Part shown: positions 18,475-26,576 of the stretch, piece after piece | Layout: each line of letters opens with the position of its first letter | Position numbering within the stretch: the stretch's first letter is position 1 | NCBI RefSeq assembly: GCF_029360705.1 | Contig: NZ_JARKMX010000001.1 | Coordinates: 1,111,919 to 1,175,918, forward strand | Reading direction: 5' to 3' | Source: Paraflavitalea pollutisoli | Lineage (GTDB): Bacteria > Bacteroidota > Bacteroidia > Chitinophagales > Chitinophagaceae | Length of the DNA stretch: 64,000 nt | Program-made: the position numbers and the translations under genes | Notes under the pieces: model-generated | The model's input: only the letters and a program-made list of their open reading frames with translations | The model's database searches: none | Told to the model about the DNA's origin: nothing

Positions 18475-18792
18475 TTATTTATTACCTACAATGACAACAC
18501 CTTTCTGCAGCAAAGACCGGCGTCCATCTGATTGAGTATATACAATGGGTTTGATGACATCCAGCACAAAGAGACGATCGGCTGTTGCCCCTGTAATACT
18601 GGCTTCCAGGTCTGTGCGCGCCTCGTTGTAAGCTTCTCCAAGAGGATTGAGCAGTAAAAGTCCGGCTTCTTCCAGTACGGTCTTCATGCGGTCTATATTC
18701 CGGGAGATCGCGGTGGAGGATGGGGTAGTGGCCAATTTTTTTTCGAGCTCAAAAACCAGGTTGGCCATTTTTAACCATAAGTGCTGGGGCAT
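18475..18792 (-). CDS. Minimal GrpE-like protein (candidate nucleotide exchange factor for the adjacent Hsp70)
   Basis: About 105 residues starting MPQHLWLKMANLV; the frame extends upstream to 18900, but that part is poor sequence overlapping a terminator. The first half is helical (VFELEKKL, ISRNIDRMKTVLEEAG). The second half follows the GrpE C-terminal pattern: GLLLLNPLGEAYNEARTDLE corresponds to the family's GE.FDP..HEA block, then a beta-wing ending LLQKGVVIVG. The long N-terminal dimer helices of normal GrpE (about 190 residues) are missing. It ends 14 bases before the Hsp70 start, so co-translation is likely. The GrpE assignment rests on pattern resemblance and context only. Confidence 0.68.
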   Translation of the reverse strand: MPQHLWLKMANLVFELEKKLATTPSSTAISRNIDRMKTVLEEAGLLLLNPLGEAYNEARTDLEASITGATADRLFVLDVIKPIVYTQSDGRRSLLQKGVVIVGNK

Positions 18793-18884
18793 GAGGGTTA
18801 ATTTGATACAATATAGATGCCCGGTAGTACAACTCAAAACATTTCTTACACAAATCGAAGAGGAGTGCTTAGCGCCCTGAAAAC

Positions 18885-18908
18885 AAAAAAAGCCGCTCAA
18901 AGAGCGAC
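18885..18908 (-). terminator. Terminator of the first tRNA-Glu gene
   Basis: Minus-strand GTCGCTC, loop TTT, GAGCGGC followed by a run of seven T, starting nine bases after the 3' end of the tRNA. Confidence 0.8.
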
Positions 18909-18916
18909 TTTTGTTG

Positions 18917-18988
18917 TACCGCGTACGGGATTCGAACCCGTATCACCACCGTGAAAGGGTGGTGTCCTAACCCTTAGACGAACGCGGC
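18917..18988 (-). tRNA. tRNA-Glu (anticodon TTC), copy 1
   Basis: A 72-nt cloverleaf: acceptor GCCGCGT with ACGCGGT, D-arm GTCTAAGGGTTAGGAC, anticodon arm CCACC-CTTTCAC-GGTGG (anticodon TTC), T-arm with TTCGAAT, discriminator A. The 3' CCA is not encoded. The gene has its own consensus promoter and terminator and is repeated at 20965-21036. Confidence 0.97.
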
Positions 18989-19018
18989 TGCTGAAGTCCA
19001 AAAGTTGGATTGGGGGTG

Positions 19019-19050
19019 CAAAAGTAGGGAAGGGAACAATACCAACCAAA
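19019..19050 (-). promoter_or_regulatory. Bacteroidetes-type promoter of tRNA-Glu copy 1
   Basis: On the minus strand TTTG (19050-19047), 20 bases, then TACTTTTG (19026-19019), a full match to the phylum's -33/-7 consensus TTTG and TAnnTTTG. It lies about 30 bases before the mature tRNA 5' end. Confidence 0.85.
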
Positions 19051-19132
19051 TTTTCCGAAATCAAATCATTCCATTGTGGAATTCTGGATGTTCTGCATCG
19101 TAGGTGACCACTCCGCCTGTCAAACATAACTT

Positions 19133-20569
19133 ATGAAGAAACGTGCCATGCACTCTGCAACAATTATCAAAACCTTGCTCCTCGCTTCGCTGGTAGTCGG
19201 GGCTTTAACTGGGTATGGCCAGGAAACTGCCAAAGAAGTCTGTTTCGTGATCGATACCGTCACCGCGATCAATGGAAAGATCCTCAACAAGAACTTCTAC
19301 TACCACGATATCGCCTTGCATGGCCACCCCGTTCATTTTTCAGAAGACACTTTCCGGGTGATGGCAGATCAGCCGTTCTTCCTCCTGCAGGCCGATGAAA
19401 AGCAACATCCCTACCTGATACATCCCGGCGAAACCATCCATGTCGGATTTACGGCATCCGGAGCGGCCTACCTGTCCATTCCCGGCAATAGCCAACGTAC
19501 CCGGGAGCTCAACTTTTTTACCGGGCTGGTACAGCAAACAGGTAATATGTCGTATGGATTGGGACTGCCACCTTTTTTGAAGAAGGTGAATGACGGAACA
19601 GCCCTGGGGCAATATGAAACACAGATCTTCCAGGCTCACCAGGAGCGATTACGTTATCTACAGCAATACCGGCAACAAAAGCCGGTTAGTACTGCTTTTG
19701 CAGCATTGGCCGAAACCTGTATCAACAGCGTCGCACTGCGTGATTCGGTTGAGTTGTACGCATTCAACAAACAGTTTTTGGAAAGCCAGAATATGCTGGT
19801 GAAAAAGTTTTCGGCGAAAAAAGCAGCGCTAGACAATATACCACTTACACCCGTACGTTTTCCACTACAGGCATACTGCGACGTGCTGAATGTATTATCG
19901 CTTGGGGCGGTCAGGTACCAACCTTATGGGGCGCCGGAGTTTGAAAAGCAATTCAAATTGATCAATGAACAGTTTACGGGCAAGGTGCGCGAATATTTAC
20001 TCTTTAAAGTATTGATGGACGCATCGAGTCGTTATTTGGCTATTCCGGAGCAACGGTTAAAGCGCTTTCATGAACTCAGCAACGATAGCCTGTACAGGTC
20101 GATGCTGGCAGAGAGGATGAATACAGCGAAGGAAATGATCGCCAGCAGCGGTGAGGCGATCATCGATGCGGCGGGAAAGCAAACAGATTTTCCCAACATG
20201 GCAAAAAGTTATGCGGGCAATCTGGTGTTGCTCGACTTTTGGGCCAGTTGGTGTGCGCCCTGCCGGGCGGAGATGAAATATTCGAAGCAATTACAAAAGA
20301 CGTTGGCTGGCAAACCTGTTCAATTTGTATACCTGTCGATCGATGAAAACAGGCAGGCCTGGTTAAAGGCCAACCAGCAAGAGCAACTACCAGCCAGTAG
20401 CTATTTGTTGCTGTCACCTGCCAGGGCAAGCATCCTGAAGAATAATACGGTCATGAGTGTGCCGCGCTATATGCTATTGGATAAAACAGGTAAGGTAATC
20501 GCCGACGACGCGCCAAGGCCCAGCGATCCCGCCTTATTGTCTTTGATCGAACAGCATATAAAGCTTTGA
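19133..20569 (+). CDS. TlpA-like thiol-disulfide oxidoreductase, exported
   Basis: A 478-residue protein with a signal peptide (TIIKTLLLASLVVGALTG, ending near residue 34). An N-terminal region of about 300 residues, first beta-rich and then helical, is followed by a thioredoxin fold with LLDFWASWCAPCRAEM; the active cysteines are Cys374 and Cys377. The cis-proline lies in VMSVPRYMLLD. This architecture (long N-terminal region plus TlpA-type domain) is common in Bacteroidetes periplasmic redox proteins, where it serves cytochrome maturation or general disulfide reduction. It is monocistronic and sits between the two tRNA-Glu cassettes. Confidence 0.92.
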   Translation: MKKRAMHSATIIKTLLLASLVVGALTGYGQETAKEVCFVIDTVTAINGKILNKNFYYHDIALHGHPVHFSEDTFRVMADQPFFLLQADEKQHPYLIHPGETIHVGFTASGAAYLSIPGNSQRTRELNFFTGLVQQTGNMSYGLGLPPFLKKVNDGTALGQYETQIFQAHQERLRYLQQYRQQKPVSTAFAALAETCINSVALRDSVELYAFNKQFLESQNMLVKKFSAKKAALDNIPLTPVRFPLQAYCDVLNVLSLGAVRYQPYGAPEFEKQFKLINEQFTGKVREYLLFKVLMDASSRYLAIPEQRLKRFHELSNDSLYRSMLAERMNTAKEMIASSGEAIIDAAGKQTDFPNMAKSYAGNLVLLDFWASWCAPCRAEMKYSKQLQKTLAGKPVQFVYLSIDENRQAWLKANQQEQLPASSYLLLSPARASILKNNTVMSVPRYMLLDKTGKVIADDAPRPSDPALLSLIEQHIKL

Positions 20570-20617
20570 GCTTCCAGGCAGCCTGTCTCTCACTTAGAAG
20601 TTTGCGAAAAGCCACCA

Positions 20618-20647
20618 TTGCTGACCCAGCGATCATTTATTATTTTG
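20618..20647 (+). promoter_or_regulatory. Possible promoter of the small-RNA candidate
   Basis: TTG at 20618-20620, 20 bases, then TATTTTG at 20641-20647. This is one base short of TAnnTTTG but well spaced. It precedes a structured segment that ends in a terminator. Confidence 0.4.
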
Positions 20648-20651
20648 AAAG

Positions 20652-20817
20652 ATTCGCAACAGGTTGATTGACCCCAGCTGTGTAGTCTGTTCCACCGGGC
20701 CTGGAAGAAAGTTCGAACTACACGCTGAGGGGGTTCCTGACAGCTTCGACGATACTGCAATAGCCAGTTTACTATAGAAGGTAGGCCGTCTCAATGAAGC
20801 ATTGAGGCGGCTTTTTT
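20652..20817 (+). ncRNA. Candidate structured small RNA
   Basis: About 165 nt without a reading frame, between a plausible promoter and a clear terminator. A perfect stem GTGTAGT (20680-20686) with ACTACAC (20717-20723), extended by CAGC/GCTG across a one-base bulge, encloses a smaller TTCCA/TGGAA hairpin. The length and the long interrupted hairpin recall 6S-type RNA, but I see no decisive signature, so the class is left open. Confidence 0.45.
20785..20817 (+). terminator. Rho-independent terminator
   Basis: GCCGTCTCAATG and CATTGAGGCGGC pair over 12 bp with one wobble and a 3-base loop, followed by six T. It lies 215 bases after the TlpA-like gene and most likely ends the small-RNA candidate. 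Confidence 0.82.
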
Positions 20818-20929
20818 GTGAGGTCATGGGATTTCTCAGTGTTCTCCAGCTTGTCAACCCGGTCTCAATGAGGCTTGATCGCTGATCTTCCTCCAGTCGC
20901 CCCGCTTACCGTCGGCATTGACATAAAAC

Positions 20930-20955
20930 AAAAAAGCCGCTCATTGCTGAGCGAC
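20930..20955 (-). terminator. Terminator of the second tRNA-Glu gene
   Basis: Minus-strand GTCGCTCA, loop GCAA, TGAGCGGC, then six T, directly after the tRNA 3' end. The stem resembles that of copy 1, but the loop differs. Confidence 0.8.
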
Positions 20956-20964
20956 TCTTTTTTG

Positions 20965-21036
20965 TACCGCGTACGGGATTCGAACCCGTATCACCACCGT
21001 GAAAGGGTGGTGTCCTAACCCTTAGACGAACGCGGC
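20965..21036 (-). tRNA. tRNA-Glu (anticodon TTC), copy 2
   Basis: Identical over all 72 positions to the copy at 18917-18988, including anticodon TTC in the CTTTCAC loop. Upstream and downstream flanks are also similar to copy 1, so the whole promoter-tRNA-terminator cassette was duplicated. Confidence 0.97.
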
Positions 21037-21066
21037 TGCTGAAGTCCAAAAGTTGGATTGGGAGTG

Positions 21067-21098
21067 CAAAGGTAGGGGCGACTCCATTTCCAACCAAA
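21067..21098 (-). promoter_or_regulatory. Bacteroidetes-type promoter of tRNA-Glu copy 2
   Basis: On the minus strand TTTG (21098-21095), 20 bases, TACCTTTG (21074-21067): again the full consensus with the same spacing as copy 1, although the 20-base spacer has diverged. Confidence 0.85.
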
Positions 21099-21474
21099 TA
21101 AATATCAGAAACTTCGGGAAATATTTTACCCGCCTGAGCCATCTCCCCGAATTAACGGATTGGTAATCTGGTAGCTCGGTAGCCGATGGGGTACGCTCTT
21201 ACCCTGGCGCGCAACAGTGGACTGCATTCCACTCCTTCCCGGCTGTGCCGCCCTTGCGGTACGCTCCGCCGACAGTACACTGAACTTTTTCGGGTAGCAA
21301 GCTGTAGTTAAAGAGACAATCCGACCAATTCCACCCGCCGGTTGCCCGCCATAGGCCTGTACCAGCCGTTTGCTGTCTGCCATCAGCCCGATTTCTGTAT
21401 TCAGTACACGGTATTCTGTACACATTATTGTAACTTCACGCCGCATTTGTAAACCATTAAATAAAAAATTGACA
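21099..21474. other. Spacer between tRNA-Glu copy 2 and gap
   Basis: No supported gene. The sequence holds no clear hairpin or repeat. The promoter of gap must lie in its right part, but I cannot place it: there is no full TAnnTTTG box. Confidence 0.35.
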
Positions 21475-22488
21475 ATGAGCACAGTTAAAGTGGCCATCAA
21501 CGGGTTCGGTCGTATCGGCCGTTTGGTTTATCGCCAGATCTACAAAATGGAAGGTATTGACGTAGTAGCTATCAACGACCTTACCAGCCCCAAGGTATTG
21601 GCTCATCTGCTCAAATACGACAGCGCACAAGGTCGTTTTGATGCCGACGTAAAATCTACAGAAAACTCTATTATAGTAAATGGTGAAGAAGTAAAGATCT
21701 ACGCCCAGAAGAATCCTGCTGAAATTGGCTGGAAAGACCACGGAGTAGACGTAGTACTCGAGTGTACTGGTTTCTTCACCGATAAGGACAAAGCTGCTGC
21801 TCACCTCACCGCCGGTGCCAAGAGAGTAGTGATCTCTGCGCCTGCTACAGGTGATCTGAAGACCATTGTGTTCAACGTAAACCACAACGAACTCGACGGT
21901 AGCGAAACCATCATTAGCTGCGCTTCCTGCACCACCAACTGCCTGGCGCCAATGGCCCAAACCCTCGACCAGCAGTTCGGTATCGTGAACGGTCTCATGA
22001 CCACCATCCACGCGTATACCAACGACCAGAATACACAAGACGCGCCTCACCCCAAAGGTGACCTGCGCCGCGCTCGTGCTGCCGCTCAGAACATCGTGCC
22101 CAACAGCACCGGTGCTGCCAAAGCCATCGGCCTGGTACTGCCGGGTCTGAAAGGAAAGCTCGATGGTTCCGCACAACGTGTACCTACCATCACTGGTTCA
22201 CTCACTGAGCTCACAGCCATCATTTCTAAAAAGACAACCGTTGCTGAATTGAACGCCGCTATGAAAGCTGCATCCAACGAAAGCTTCGGTTACACAGAAG
22301 ACGAGATCGTAAGCACCGACATCATCGGTTCTTCTTTCGGCTCCCTGTTCGATGCTACCCAAACACGTGTACAAACAGTAGGCGACTCTCAACTGGTACG
22401 TGTTGTTAGCTGGTACGACAACGAAATGAGCTATGTAAGCCAACTGGTGCGCACGGTGAAGTACTTTGCCGGCCTCATCAGCAAATAA
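21475..22488 (+). CDS. gap: Glyceraldehyde-3-phosphate dehydrogenase (type I)
   Basis: Glycolytic/gluconeogenic enzyme oxidising glyceraldehyde 3-phosphate with NAD and phosphate. 337 residues from the ATG at 21475 ([20 protein letters not shown]); an open extension to 21370 is not homologous. The NAD-binding GFGRIG is at 8-13 and the catalytic Cys152 is in [12 protein letters not shown]. The conserved [15 protein letters not shown] and [13 protein letters not shown] blocks are present. It lies 121 bases before pgk in the same direction, with a long hairpin between them, so both steps of the lower pathway may share a transcript. Confidence 0.98.
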   Translation: MSTVKVAINGFGRIGRLVYRQIYKMEGIDVVAINDLTSPKVLAHLLKYDSAQGRFDADVKSTENSIIVNGEEVKIYAQKNPAEIGWKDHGVDVVLECTGFFTDKDKAAAHLTAGAKRVVISAPATGDLKTIVFNVNHNELDGSETIISCASCTTNCLAPMAQTLDQQFGIVNGLMTTIHAYTNDQNTQDAPHPKGDLRRARAAAQNIVPNSTGAAKAIGLVLPGLKGKLDGSAQRVPTITGSLTELTAIISKKTTVAELNAAMKAASNESFGYTEDEIVSTDIIGSSFGSLFDATQTRVQTVGDSQLVRVVSWYDNEMSYVSQLVRTVKYFAGLISK

Positions 22489-22511
22489 GATCAGTATAGA
22501 TTTCTATACCT

Positions 22512-22593
22512 TTAACCGCAAAGAAAGCTAAGCATTAGGAAAGCCCTGGCAGTTGCCGGACAACTACAAAATGCCTTACTACTTTGCGGTTAA
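22512..22593 (+). repeat. REP-like long hairpin in the gap-pgk spacer
   Basis: TTAACCGCAAAG (22512-22523) and CTTTGCGGTTAA (22582-22593) are perfect inverted arms. Inside them TAAGCATT (22529-22536) pairs with AATGCCTTA (22570-22578, one bulged base), and AGTTG pairs with CAACT at the tip. No T run follows. The arms look like the CGCAAAG-rich interspersed repeats of Bacteroidetes genomes. In the mRNA it would form a stable stem between the two genes. Confidence 0.7.
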
Positions 22594-22609
22594 TTTTTAA
22601 AATCACACC

Positions 22610-23806
22610 ATGTCTACATTTAGCCAACACAACTTTAAAGGAGAGAAAGCCCTCATACGCGTTGATTTCAACGTGCCCCTCGACGATCAGTTCAACATCA
22701 CCGACGATACCCGCATCAAAGCAGCCGTTCCTACCATCAAGAAGATCCTGAACGACGGCGGCAGCGTGATCCTCATGAGCCACCTCGGCCGCCCGAAAGA
22801 CGGTCCTACCGATAAATATTCCCTCAAACACCTCATCAAGCACATCAGCGAACTGCTCGGTGGCACCACCGTATTGTTTGCCAATGATTGCATCGGCGAG
22901 CAGGCGTATGTAACCGCCGGCATGCTGAAGCCCGGTGAAGTATTGCTGCTCGAAAACCTTCGCTTCTACAAAGAAGAAGAGAAAGGCGACAAAGGTTTTG
23001 CAGAGAAATTATCAAAGCTGGGTGATGTATACGTAAACGATGCGTTCGGTACAGCGCACCGCGCACATGCCTCTACTGCTGTGATTGCTGAATTCTTCGC
23101 CAAAGACAAACGCATGTTTGGCCTGTTGATGGAAGGAGAGGTGGCGAGCGCAGAAAAGGTGTTGCACGAGTCGAAGAAGCCTTTCACGGCCATCATCGGC
23201 GGTGCCAAGGTATCCGATAAGATCCTCATCATCGAGAACTTGCTGGAGCGAGCCACCGATATCATCATTGGTGGTGGTATGGCCTACACCTTTATGAAAG
23301 CCCAGGGTGGCCATATCGGTAAATCACTTTGTGAAGACGACCGTCTCGAAACAGCCCGTGAGCTGATCAAGAAAGCAGATGCAAAAGGCGTTTGTCTACA
23401 CCTCCCTTCCGACTCTACCATTGCCGATAAGTTTGCAGCGGATGCAGAAACCGCTGCGTCACCCAGCAATGCCATCCCCGATGGTTGGATGGGGCTCGAC
23501 ATCGGCGCCATGGCCTGCGATCAGTTTACCAACGTGATCAAGCGTTCCAAAACCATCCTCTGGAATGGTCCGATGGGCGTGTTTGAAATGGAAAAGTTCC
23601 AGCACGGTACCAAAACGGTAGCCGAAGCGGTGGTAGAAGCGACCAAAGAAGGAGCCTTCTCCCTCGTGGGTGGCGGTGACTCGGTGGCAGCTGTCAACCA
23701 GTTTGGCTTCGCCGATAAGGTGAGCTATGTATCTACTGGTGGTGGTGCGATGCTCGAATACTTCGAAGGAAAGACCCTTCCAGGTATCGCAGCGATCAAA
23801 GACTAA
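22610..23806 (+). CDS. pgk: Phosphoglycerate kinase
   Basis: Transfers the phosphate of 1,3-bisphosphoglycerate to ADP. 398 residues, the usual bacterial length. Visible signatures: VDFNVPLD near 21-28, the substrate loop SHLGRPK near 62-68, [13 protein letters not shown] near 143-155, the hinge region [11 protein letters not shown], and the nucleotide-binding [11 protein letters not shown] near 357-367. Located directly after gap; terminated by the hairpin at 23829. Confidence 0.98.
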   Translation: MSTFSQHNFKGEKALIRVDFNVPLDDQFNITDDTRIKAAVPTIKKILNDGGSVILMSHLGRPKDGPTDKYSLKHLIKHISELLGGTTVLFANDCIGEQAYVTAGMLKPGEVLLLENLRFYKEEEKGDKGFAEKLSKLGDVYVNDAFGTAHRAHASTAVIAEFFAKDKRMFGLLMEGEVASAEKVLHESKKPFTAIIGGAKVSDKILIIENLLERATDIIIGGGMAYTFMKAQGGHIGKSLCEDDRLETARELIKKADAKGVCLHLPSDSTIADKFAADAETAASPSNAIPDGWMGLDIGAMACDQFTNVIKRSKTILWNGPMGVFEMEKFQHGTKTVAEAVVEATKEGAFSLVGGGDSVAAVNQFGFADKVSYVSTGGGAMLEYFEGKTLPGIAAIKD

Positions 23807-23828
23807 TATACAATTATTTCTCATACGA

Positions 23829-23861
23829 GGCCGGCAGCTGATCAGCAGTGCCGGCCTTTTT
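23829..23861 (+). terminator. Terminator of pgk
   Basis: GGCCGGCA and TGCCGGCC form a perfect 8-bp stem (the loop contains the palindrome GCTGATCAGC), followed by five T, 22 bases after the stop codon. Confidence 0.88.
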
Positions 23862-24187
23862 GTGGGCGGATACCGTAACCTGTGATATAGGAGCTTGCTG
23901 CGACACGGTATTCAGAAAAGGGTAGCTCCCTGCCAGCCGCCCGACAGAGACGCCGCTTTGTTCAATCTTTCTAATAGAGGTCTAATGGTGTAGCAAACAA
24001 AGGGAGCACCCAGGCCATAAATTTGCACAGTTGGTGTAATAAATTGGAGACACACCTTACTAATGAATACGAAAATGGTGTGCATGGTCGTTTGTTGACC
24101 TGCATAAGCCATTGAATTTCACAACAAAAATTCTAGTAGCCTTATATAAAAAGGGTTAATTTTAGAAAGTCATCAAATCTTAAACAA
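23862..24187. other. Spacer before the LemA/TPM cluster
   Basis: No reading frame worth calling. TTAATTTTAG about 25 bases before the LemA start is close to the TAnnTTTG box, but no -33 element stands at the right distance. Otherwise nothing seen. Confidence 0.35.
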
Positions 24188-24778
24188 ATGAAGTCGCGTA
24201 ATCTCGTTCTGATTATTGTAGTAGCAGTCATCCTCATCCTTGGCGGTTGCGGATGCAGTGGTTATAACAGCATGGTAAATCTCGATGAAGATGTAAAGGC
24301 AAAATGGGCGAATGTACAGAGTGATTACCAGCGTCGGGCCGATCTGATCCCCAACCTCGTCAACACGGTAAAAGGAGCTGCCAATTTCGAGCAGGAAACC
24401 CTGACCAAAGTGGTGGAAGCTCGTGCCAAAGCAACTTCTGTCAATATCGATGCCGGCGATCTTACACCGGAAAAAGTAGCCCAGTTCCAACAGGCACAGG
24501 GAGAATTGAGCGGTGCCCTCAGCAGGTTGCTCGTAACGGTTGAGAAATATCCTGAACTGAAGGCCAACCAAAACTTCCAGGACCTGCAAAAGCAACTGGA
24601 AGGAACAGAGAACCGCATCAAGGTTTCCCGCAATGATTTCAACGCCGCTGTACAGGGGTACAACTCTACCATCCGTAAGTTCCCCAACAACCTGTTTGCA
24701 GGCATGTTTGGCTTCCGCGTTAAGGATGGATTCAGGGCTGATCCCGGAGCAGAAAGAGCACCAGACGTTAAATTCTAA
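24188..24778 (+). CDS. lemA: LemA-family lipoprotein
   Basis: 196 residues. The N-terminus is a hydrophobic segment followed by a lipobox-like LGGCGCSG near 18-25, so it is probably anchored in a membrane with the helical LemA domain outside. The LemA core is clear: NSMVNLDEDVKAKWANVQ, then YQRRADLIPNLVNTVKG and a C-terminal YNSTIRKFPNNLFAGMFGF. The role is unsettled in all bacteria, but lemA next to TPM-domain genes is a recurrent pair. It is the first gene of a five-gene unit with four TPM proteins. Confidence 0.94.
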   Translation: MKSRNLVLIIVVAVILILGGCGCSGYNSMVNLDEDVKAKWANVQSDYQRRADLIPNLVNTVKGAANFEQETLTKVVEARAKATSVNIDAGDLTPEKVAQFQQAQGELSGALSRLLVTVEKYPELKANQNFQDLQKQLEGTENRIKVSRNDFNAAVQGYNSTIRKFPNNLFAGMFGFRVKDGFRADPGAERAPDVKF

Positions 24779-24796
24779 ACCAAGTCTCACCGATAC

Positions 24797-25258
24797 ATGG
24801 CACTTTTTTCATTCAATAAGAAAGTCGAGTTTTTCTCGGAAGATGAAAAGCAACGGATAGTGAAAGCTATCCAGGAAGCGGAGCTCACGACCAGCGGAGA
24901 GGTCAGGGTGTTTATAGAAAGCCGTTGCCGGTTTGTCGATCCACTCGACCGGGCCGCAGAACTGTTCTGGTCGCTCAAGATGGATTATACCCAGGACCAT
25001 AATGCTGTATTAGTGTACGTCGCTGTACGGGATCATCAGTTTGCAGTGTTTGCCGACCAGGGAATCCATGAGAAAGTGGGCGACCAGTTCTGGGCCAAAG
25101 AAGTCGGCGAGATGAAAAAGCATTTCCGGCAAAACCATTACGCCGATGCGGTGATACACGTGATACGTGATGTGGGACATGCACTGCAACACCATTTCCC
25201 TTTCAACAAGGAAACGGACAAGAATGAATTGCCCGACGATATCATCTTCGGAAATTAA
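24797..25258 (+). CDS. TPM-domain protein, cytoplasmic form
   Basis: 153 residues without signal peptide or membrane segment. The sequence follows the TPM fold (ELTTSGEVRVFIESRC, then HNAVLVYVAVRDHQFAVFAD and DQGIHEKVGDQFWAKEV). TPM domains occur in thylakoid Psb32 and in bacterial YgcG-like membrane proteins; phosphatase activity has been proposed for some. It starts 18 bases after lemA, and its cytoplasmic nature distinguishes it from the three exported paralogs that follow. Confidence 0.87.
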   Translation: MALFSFNKKVEFFSEDEKQRIVKAIQEAELTTSGEVRVFIESRCRFVDPLDRAAELFWSLKMDYTQDHNAVLVYVAVRDHQFAVFADQGIHEKVGDQFWAKEVGEMKKHFRQNHYADAVIHVIRDVGHALQHHFPFNKETDKNELPDDIIFGN

Positions 25259-25278
25259 TCACTGAACAGGAAATTTGC

Positions 25279-26067
25279 ATGAAAAGAATCATTGCCATAG
25301 TGCTGGTATTGCTGACGGTAGGGGTGAAGGGGCAAGACATCGGGAGCATCATCAAAAACAAGCCTACGGTGCTTGTGAACGATTATGCCGGTGTATTGAG
25401 TAGTAGCGAGAAGCAGCAACTCGAGCGCAAACTGGTGGCCTACGACGATAGCACCTCTACACAGATCGCGATTGTCCTGGTCAACACCCTCGACGGCAAA
25501 CCCCTCGAAGAGACTGCCCTGAACATCTACCGTAGTTGGGGCATTGGCAACAAGAAAACCAACAACGGGATACTCATCCTGGCGGCCATCGAAGACCGGC
25601 AGATCAGGATAGAAGTAGGATACGGTCTCGAGGGGGCAATACCGGATATTACCGCCAACCAGATCATACGGAGTGATATTGGACCCGGTTTTCGCAGCGG
25701 CGATTATTATGAGGGGCTCGATAAGGCCACGCAATCGCTGATACAGGCAGCCCAGGGCGAATACAAAGCGCCCAAGGACTATCACAAGAAAGGAAAGCGT
25801 AATACCGGAATCGGTGGTATCATTGGATTCGTGGTGATTGTTATCATCCTGTCCATTTTCCGCCGTGGCGGTGGTGGAGGGGGCGGCTACATGAGCCGCA
25901 GAGGGGCGGGCGACGTATTTACACCATTCATCATCGGCAGTTTGCTGGGTGGTGGAGGCCGCGGAGGCGGTGGTGGAGGCGGCGGCTGGTCTGGCGGTGG
26001 TGGCGGAGGCTTTGGAGGCTTCGGCGGCGGTAGCAGTGGTGGCGGCGGCGCCAGCGGTAGCTGGTAA
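25279..26067 (+). CDS. TPM-domain protein, YgcG-like, exported with Gly-rich tail
   Basis: 262 residues: signal peptide (IIAIVLVLLTVGVKGQ), TPM domain about 25-160 (VNDYAGVLSSSEKQQLERKL; SWGIGNKKTNNGILILAA; RQIRIEVGYGLEGAIPD), one membrane segment (GIIGFVVIVIILSIF, about 180-195) and a tail made mostly of glycine ending GGGGASGSW. The GASGxW ending is typical of this family. Starts 20 bases after the preceding TPM gene. Probably acts at the cell envelope together with LemA. Confidence 0.92.
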   Translation: MKRIIAIVLVLLTVGVKGQDIGSIIKNKPTVLVNDYAGVLSSSEKQQLERKLVAYDDSTSTQIAIVLVNTLDGKPLEETALNIYRSWGIGNKKTNNGILILAAIEDRQIRIEVGYGLEGAIPDITANQIIRSDIGPGFRSGDYYEGLDKATQSLIQAAQGEYKAPKDYHKKGKRNTGIGGIIGFVVIVIILSIFRRGGGGGGGYMSRRGAGDVFTPFIIGSLLGGGGRGGGGGGGGWSGGGGGGFGGFGGGSSGGGGASGSW

Positions 26068-26105
26068 ACGAAGCACCACTTACGACCTTATAATAACCCT
26101 ATCCC

Positions 26106-26576
26106 ATGCGTTCCTTAGCTCTCGTTATAATTACAGTCATGAGCACTGCGCTGACAATGGCGCAGCGACCCATTGATAAATTTGTACGGCCCTTGCCTTC
26201 CCAGGCAAGGGCCGTTGTTGATTTTGATGACTTCCTGACACAGGAAGATTTCATTGAATTGGACAACGACCTCGTCCGGTACGACAGCCTTACCGGCAAT
26301 ACCATAGTATTACTAATACTTCCTTCGCTCACCGACACAGTCACCTTGAGGTCTTACACGATCGAAGCAACAGCATTGGCTTACTTCAATACCTGGGGTA
26401 TCGGACGGAAAGAAACCAATCGGGGCGTACTGATCCTCCTGGTGCCCAGCCAGCGGCAGGTGCGGATAACAGTAGGCCGCGGCCTGGAGACGGTGCTGAC
26501 CAATGAGACATGTTCTCTCATCATACAGGAGCAAATCATCCCTCATTTCAAAGAAGGGGCTATAACAAGGGGTTGA
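26106..26576 (+). pseudogene. TPM-domain protein, N-terminal part of a frameshifted gene
   Basis: Signal peptide and complete TPM domain (PIDKFVRPLPSQARAVVDF; YFNTWGIGRKETNRGVLIL; RQVRITVGRGLETVLTN), colinear with the intact paralog at 27143. The frame breaks after HFKEG near 26558: it runs into AITRG and a stop, while the expected continuation YNKGLKAA lies in the -1 frame. A single lost base at about 26559 restores a full-length protein. This is either a genuine mutation or a sequencing error. If real, only the TPM domain without its anchor would be made. Confidence 0.75.

Noticed and set aside
20652..20817. Naming the small-RNA candidate as 6S, SRP or tmRNA
   Set aside because: No GGAA-type SRP tip motif in the proper setting, no tRNA-like ends for tmRNA, and no decisive 6S signature; left unnamed.
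26510..26557. A separate start for the C-terminal TPM fragment
   Set aside because: The codons before 26558 overlap the TPM domain of the first half out of frame; the paralog shows that the two halves are one gene.
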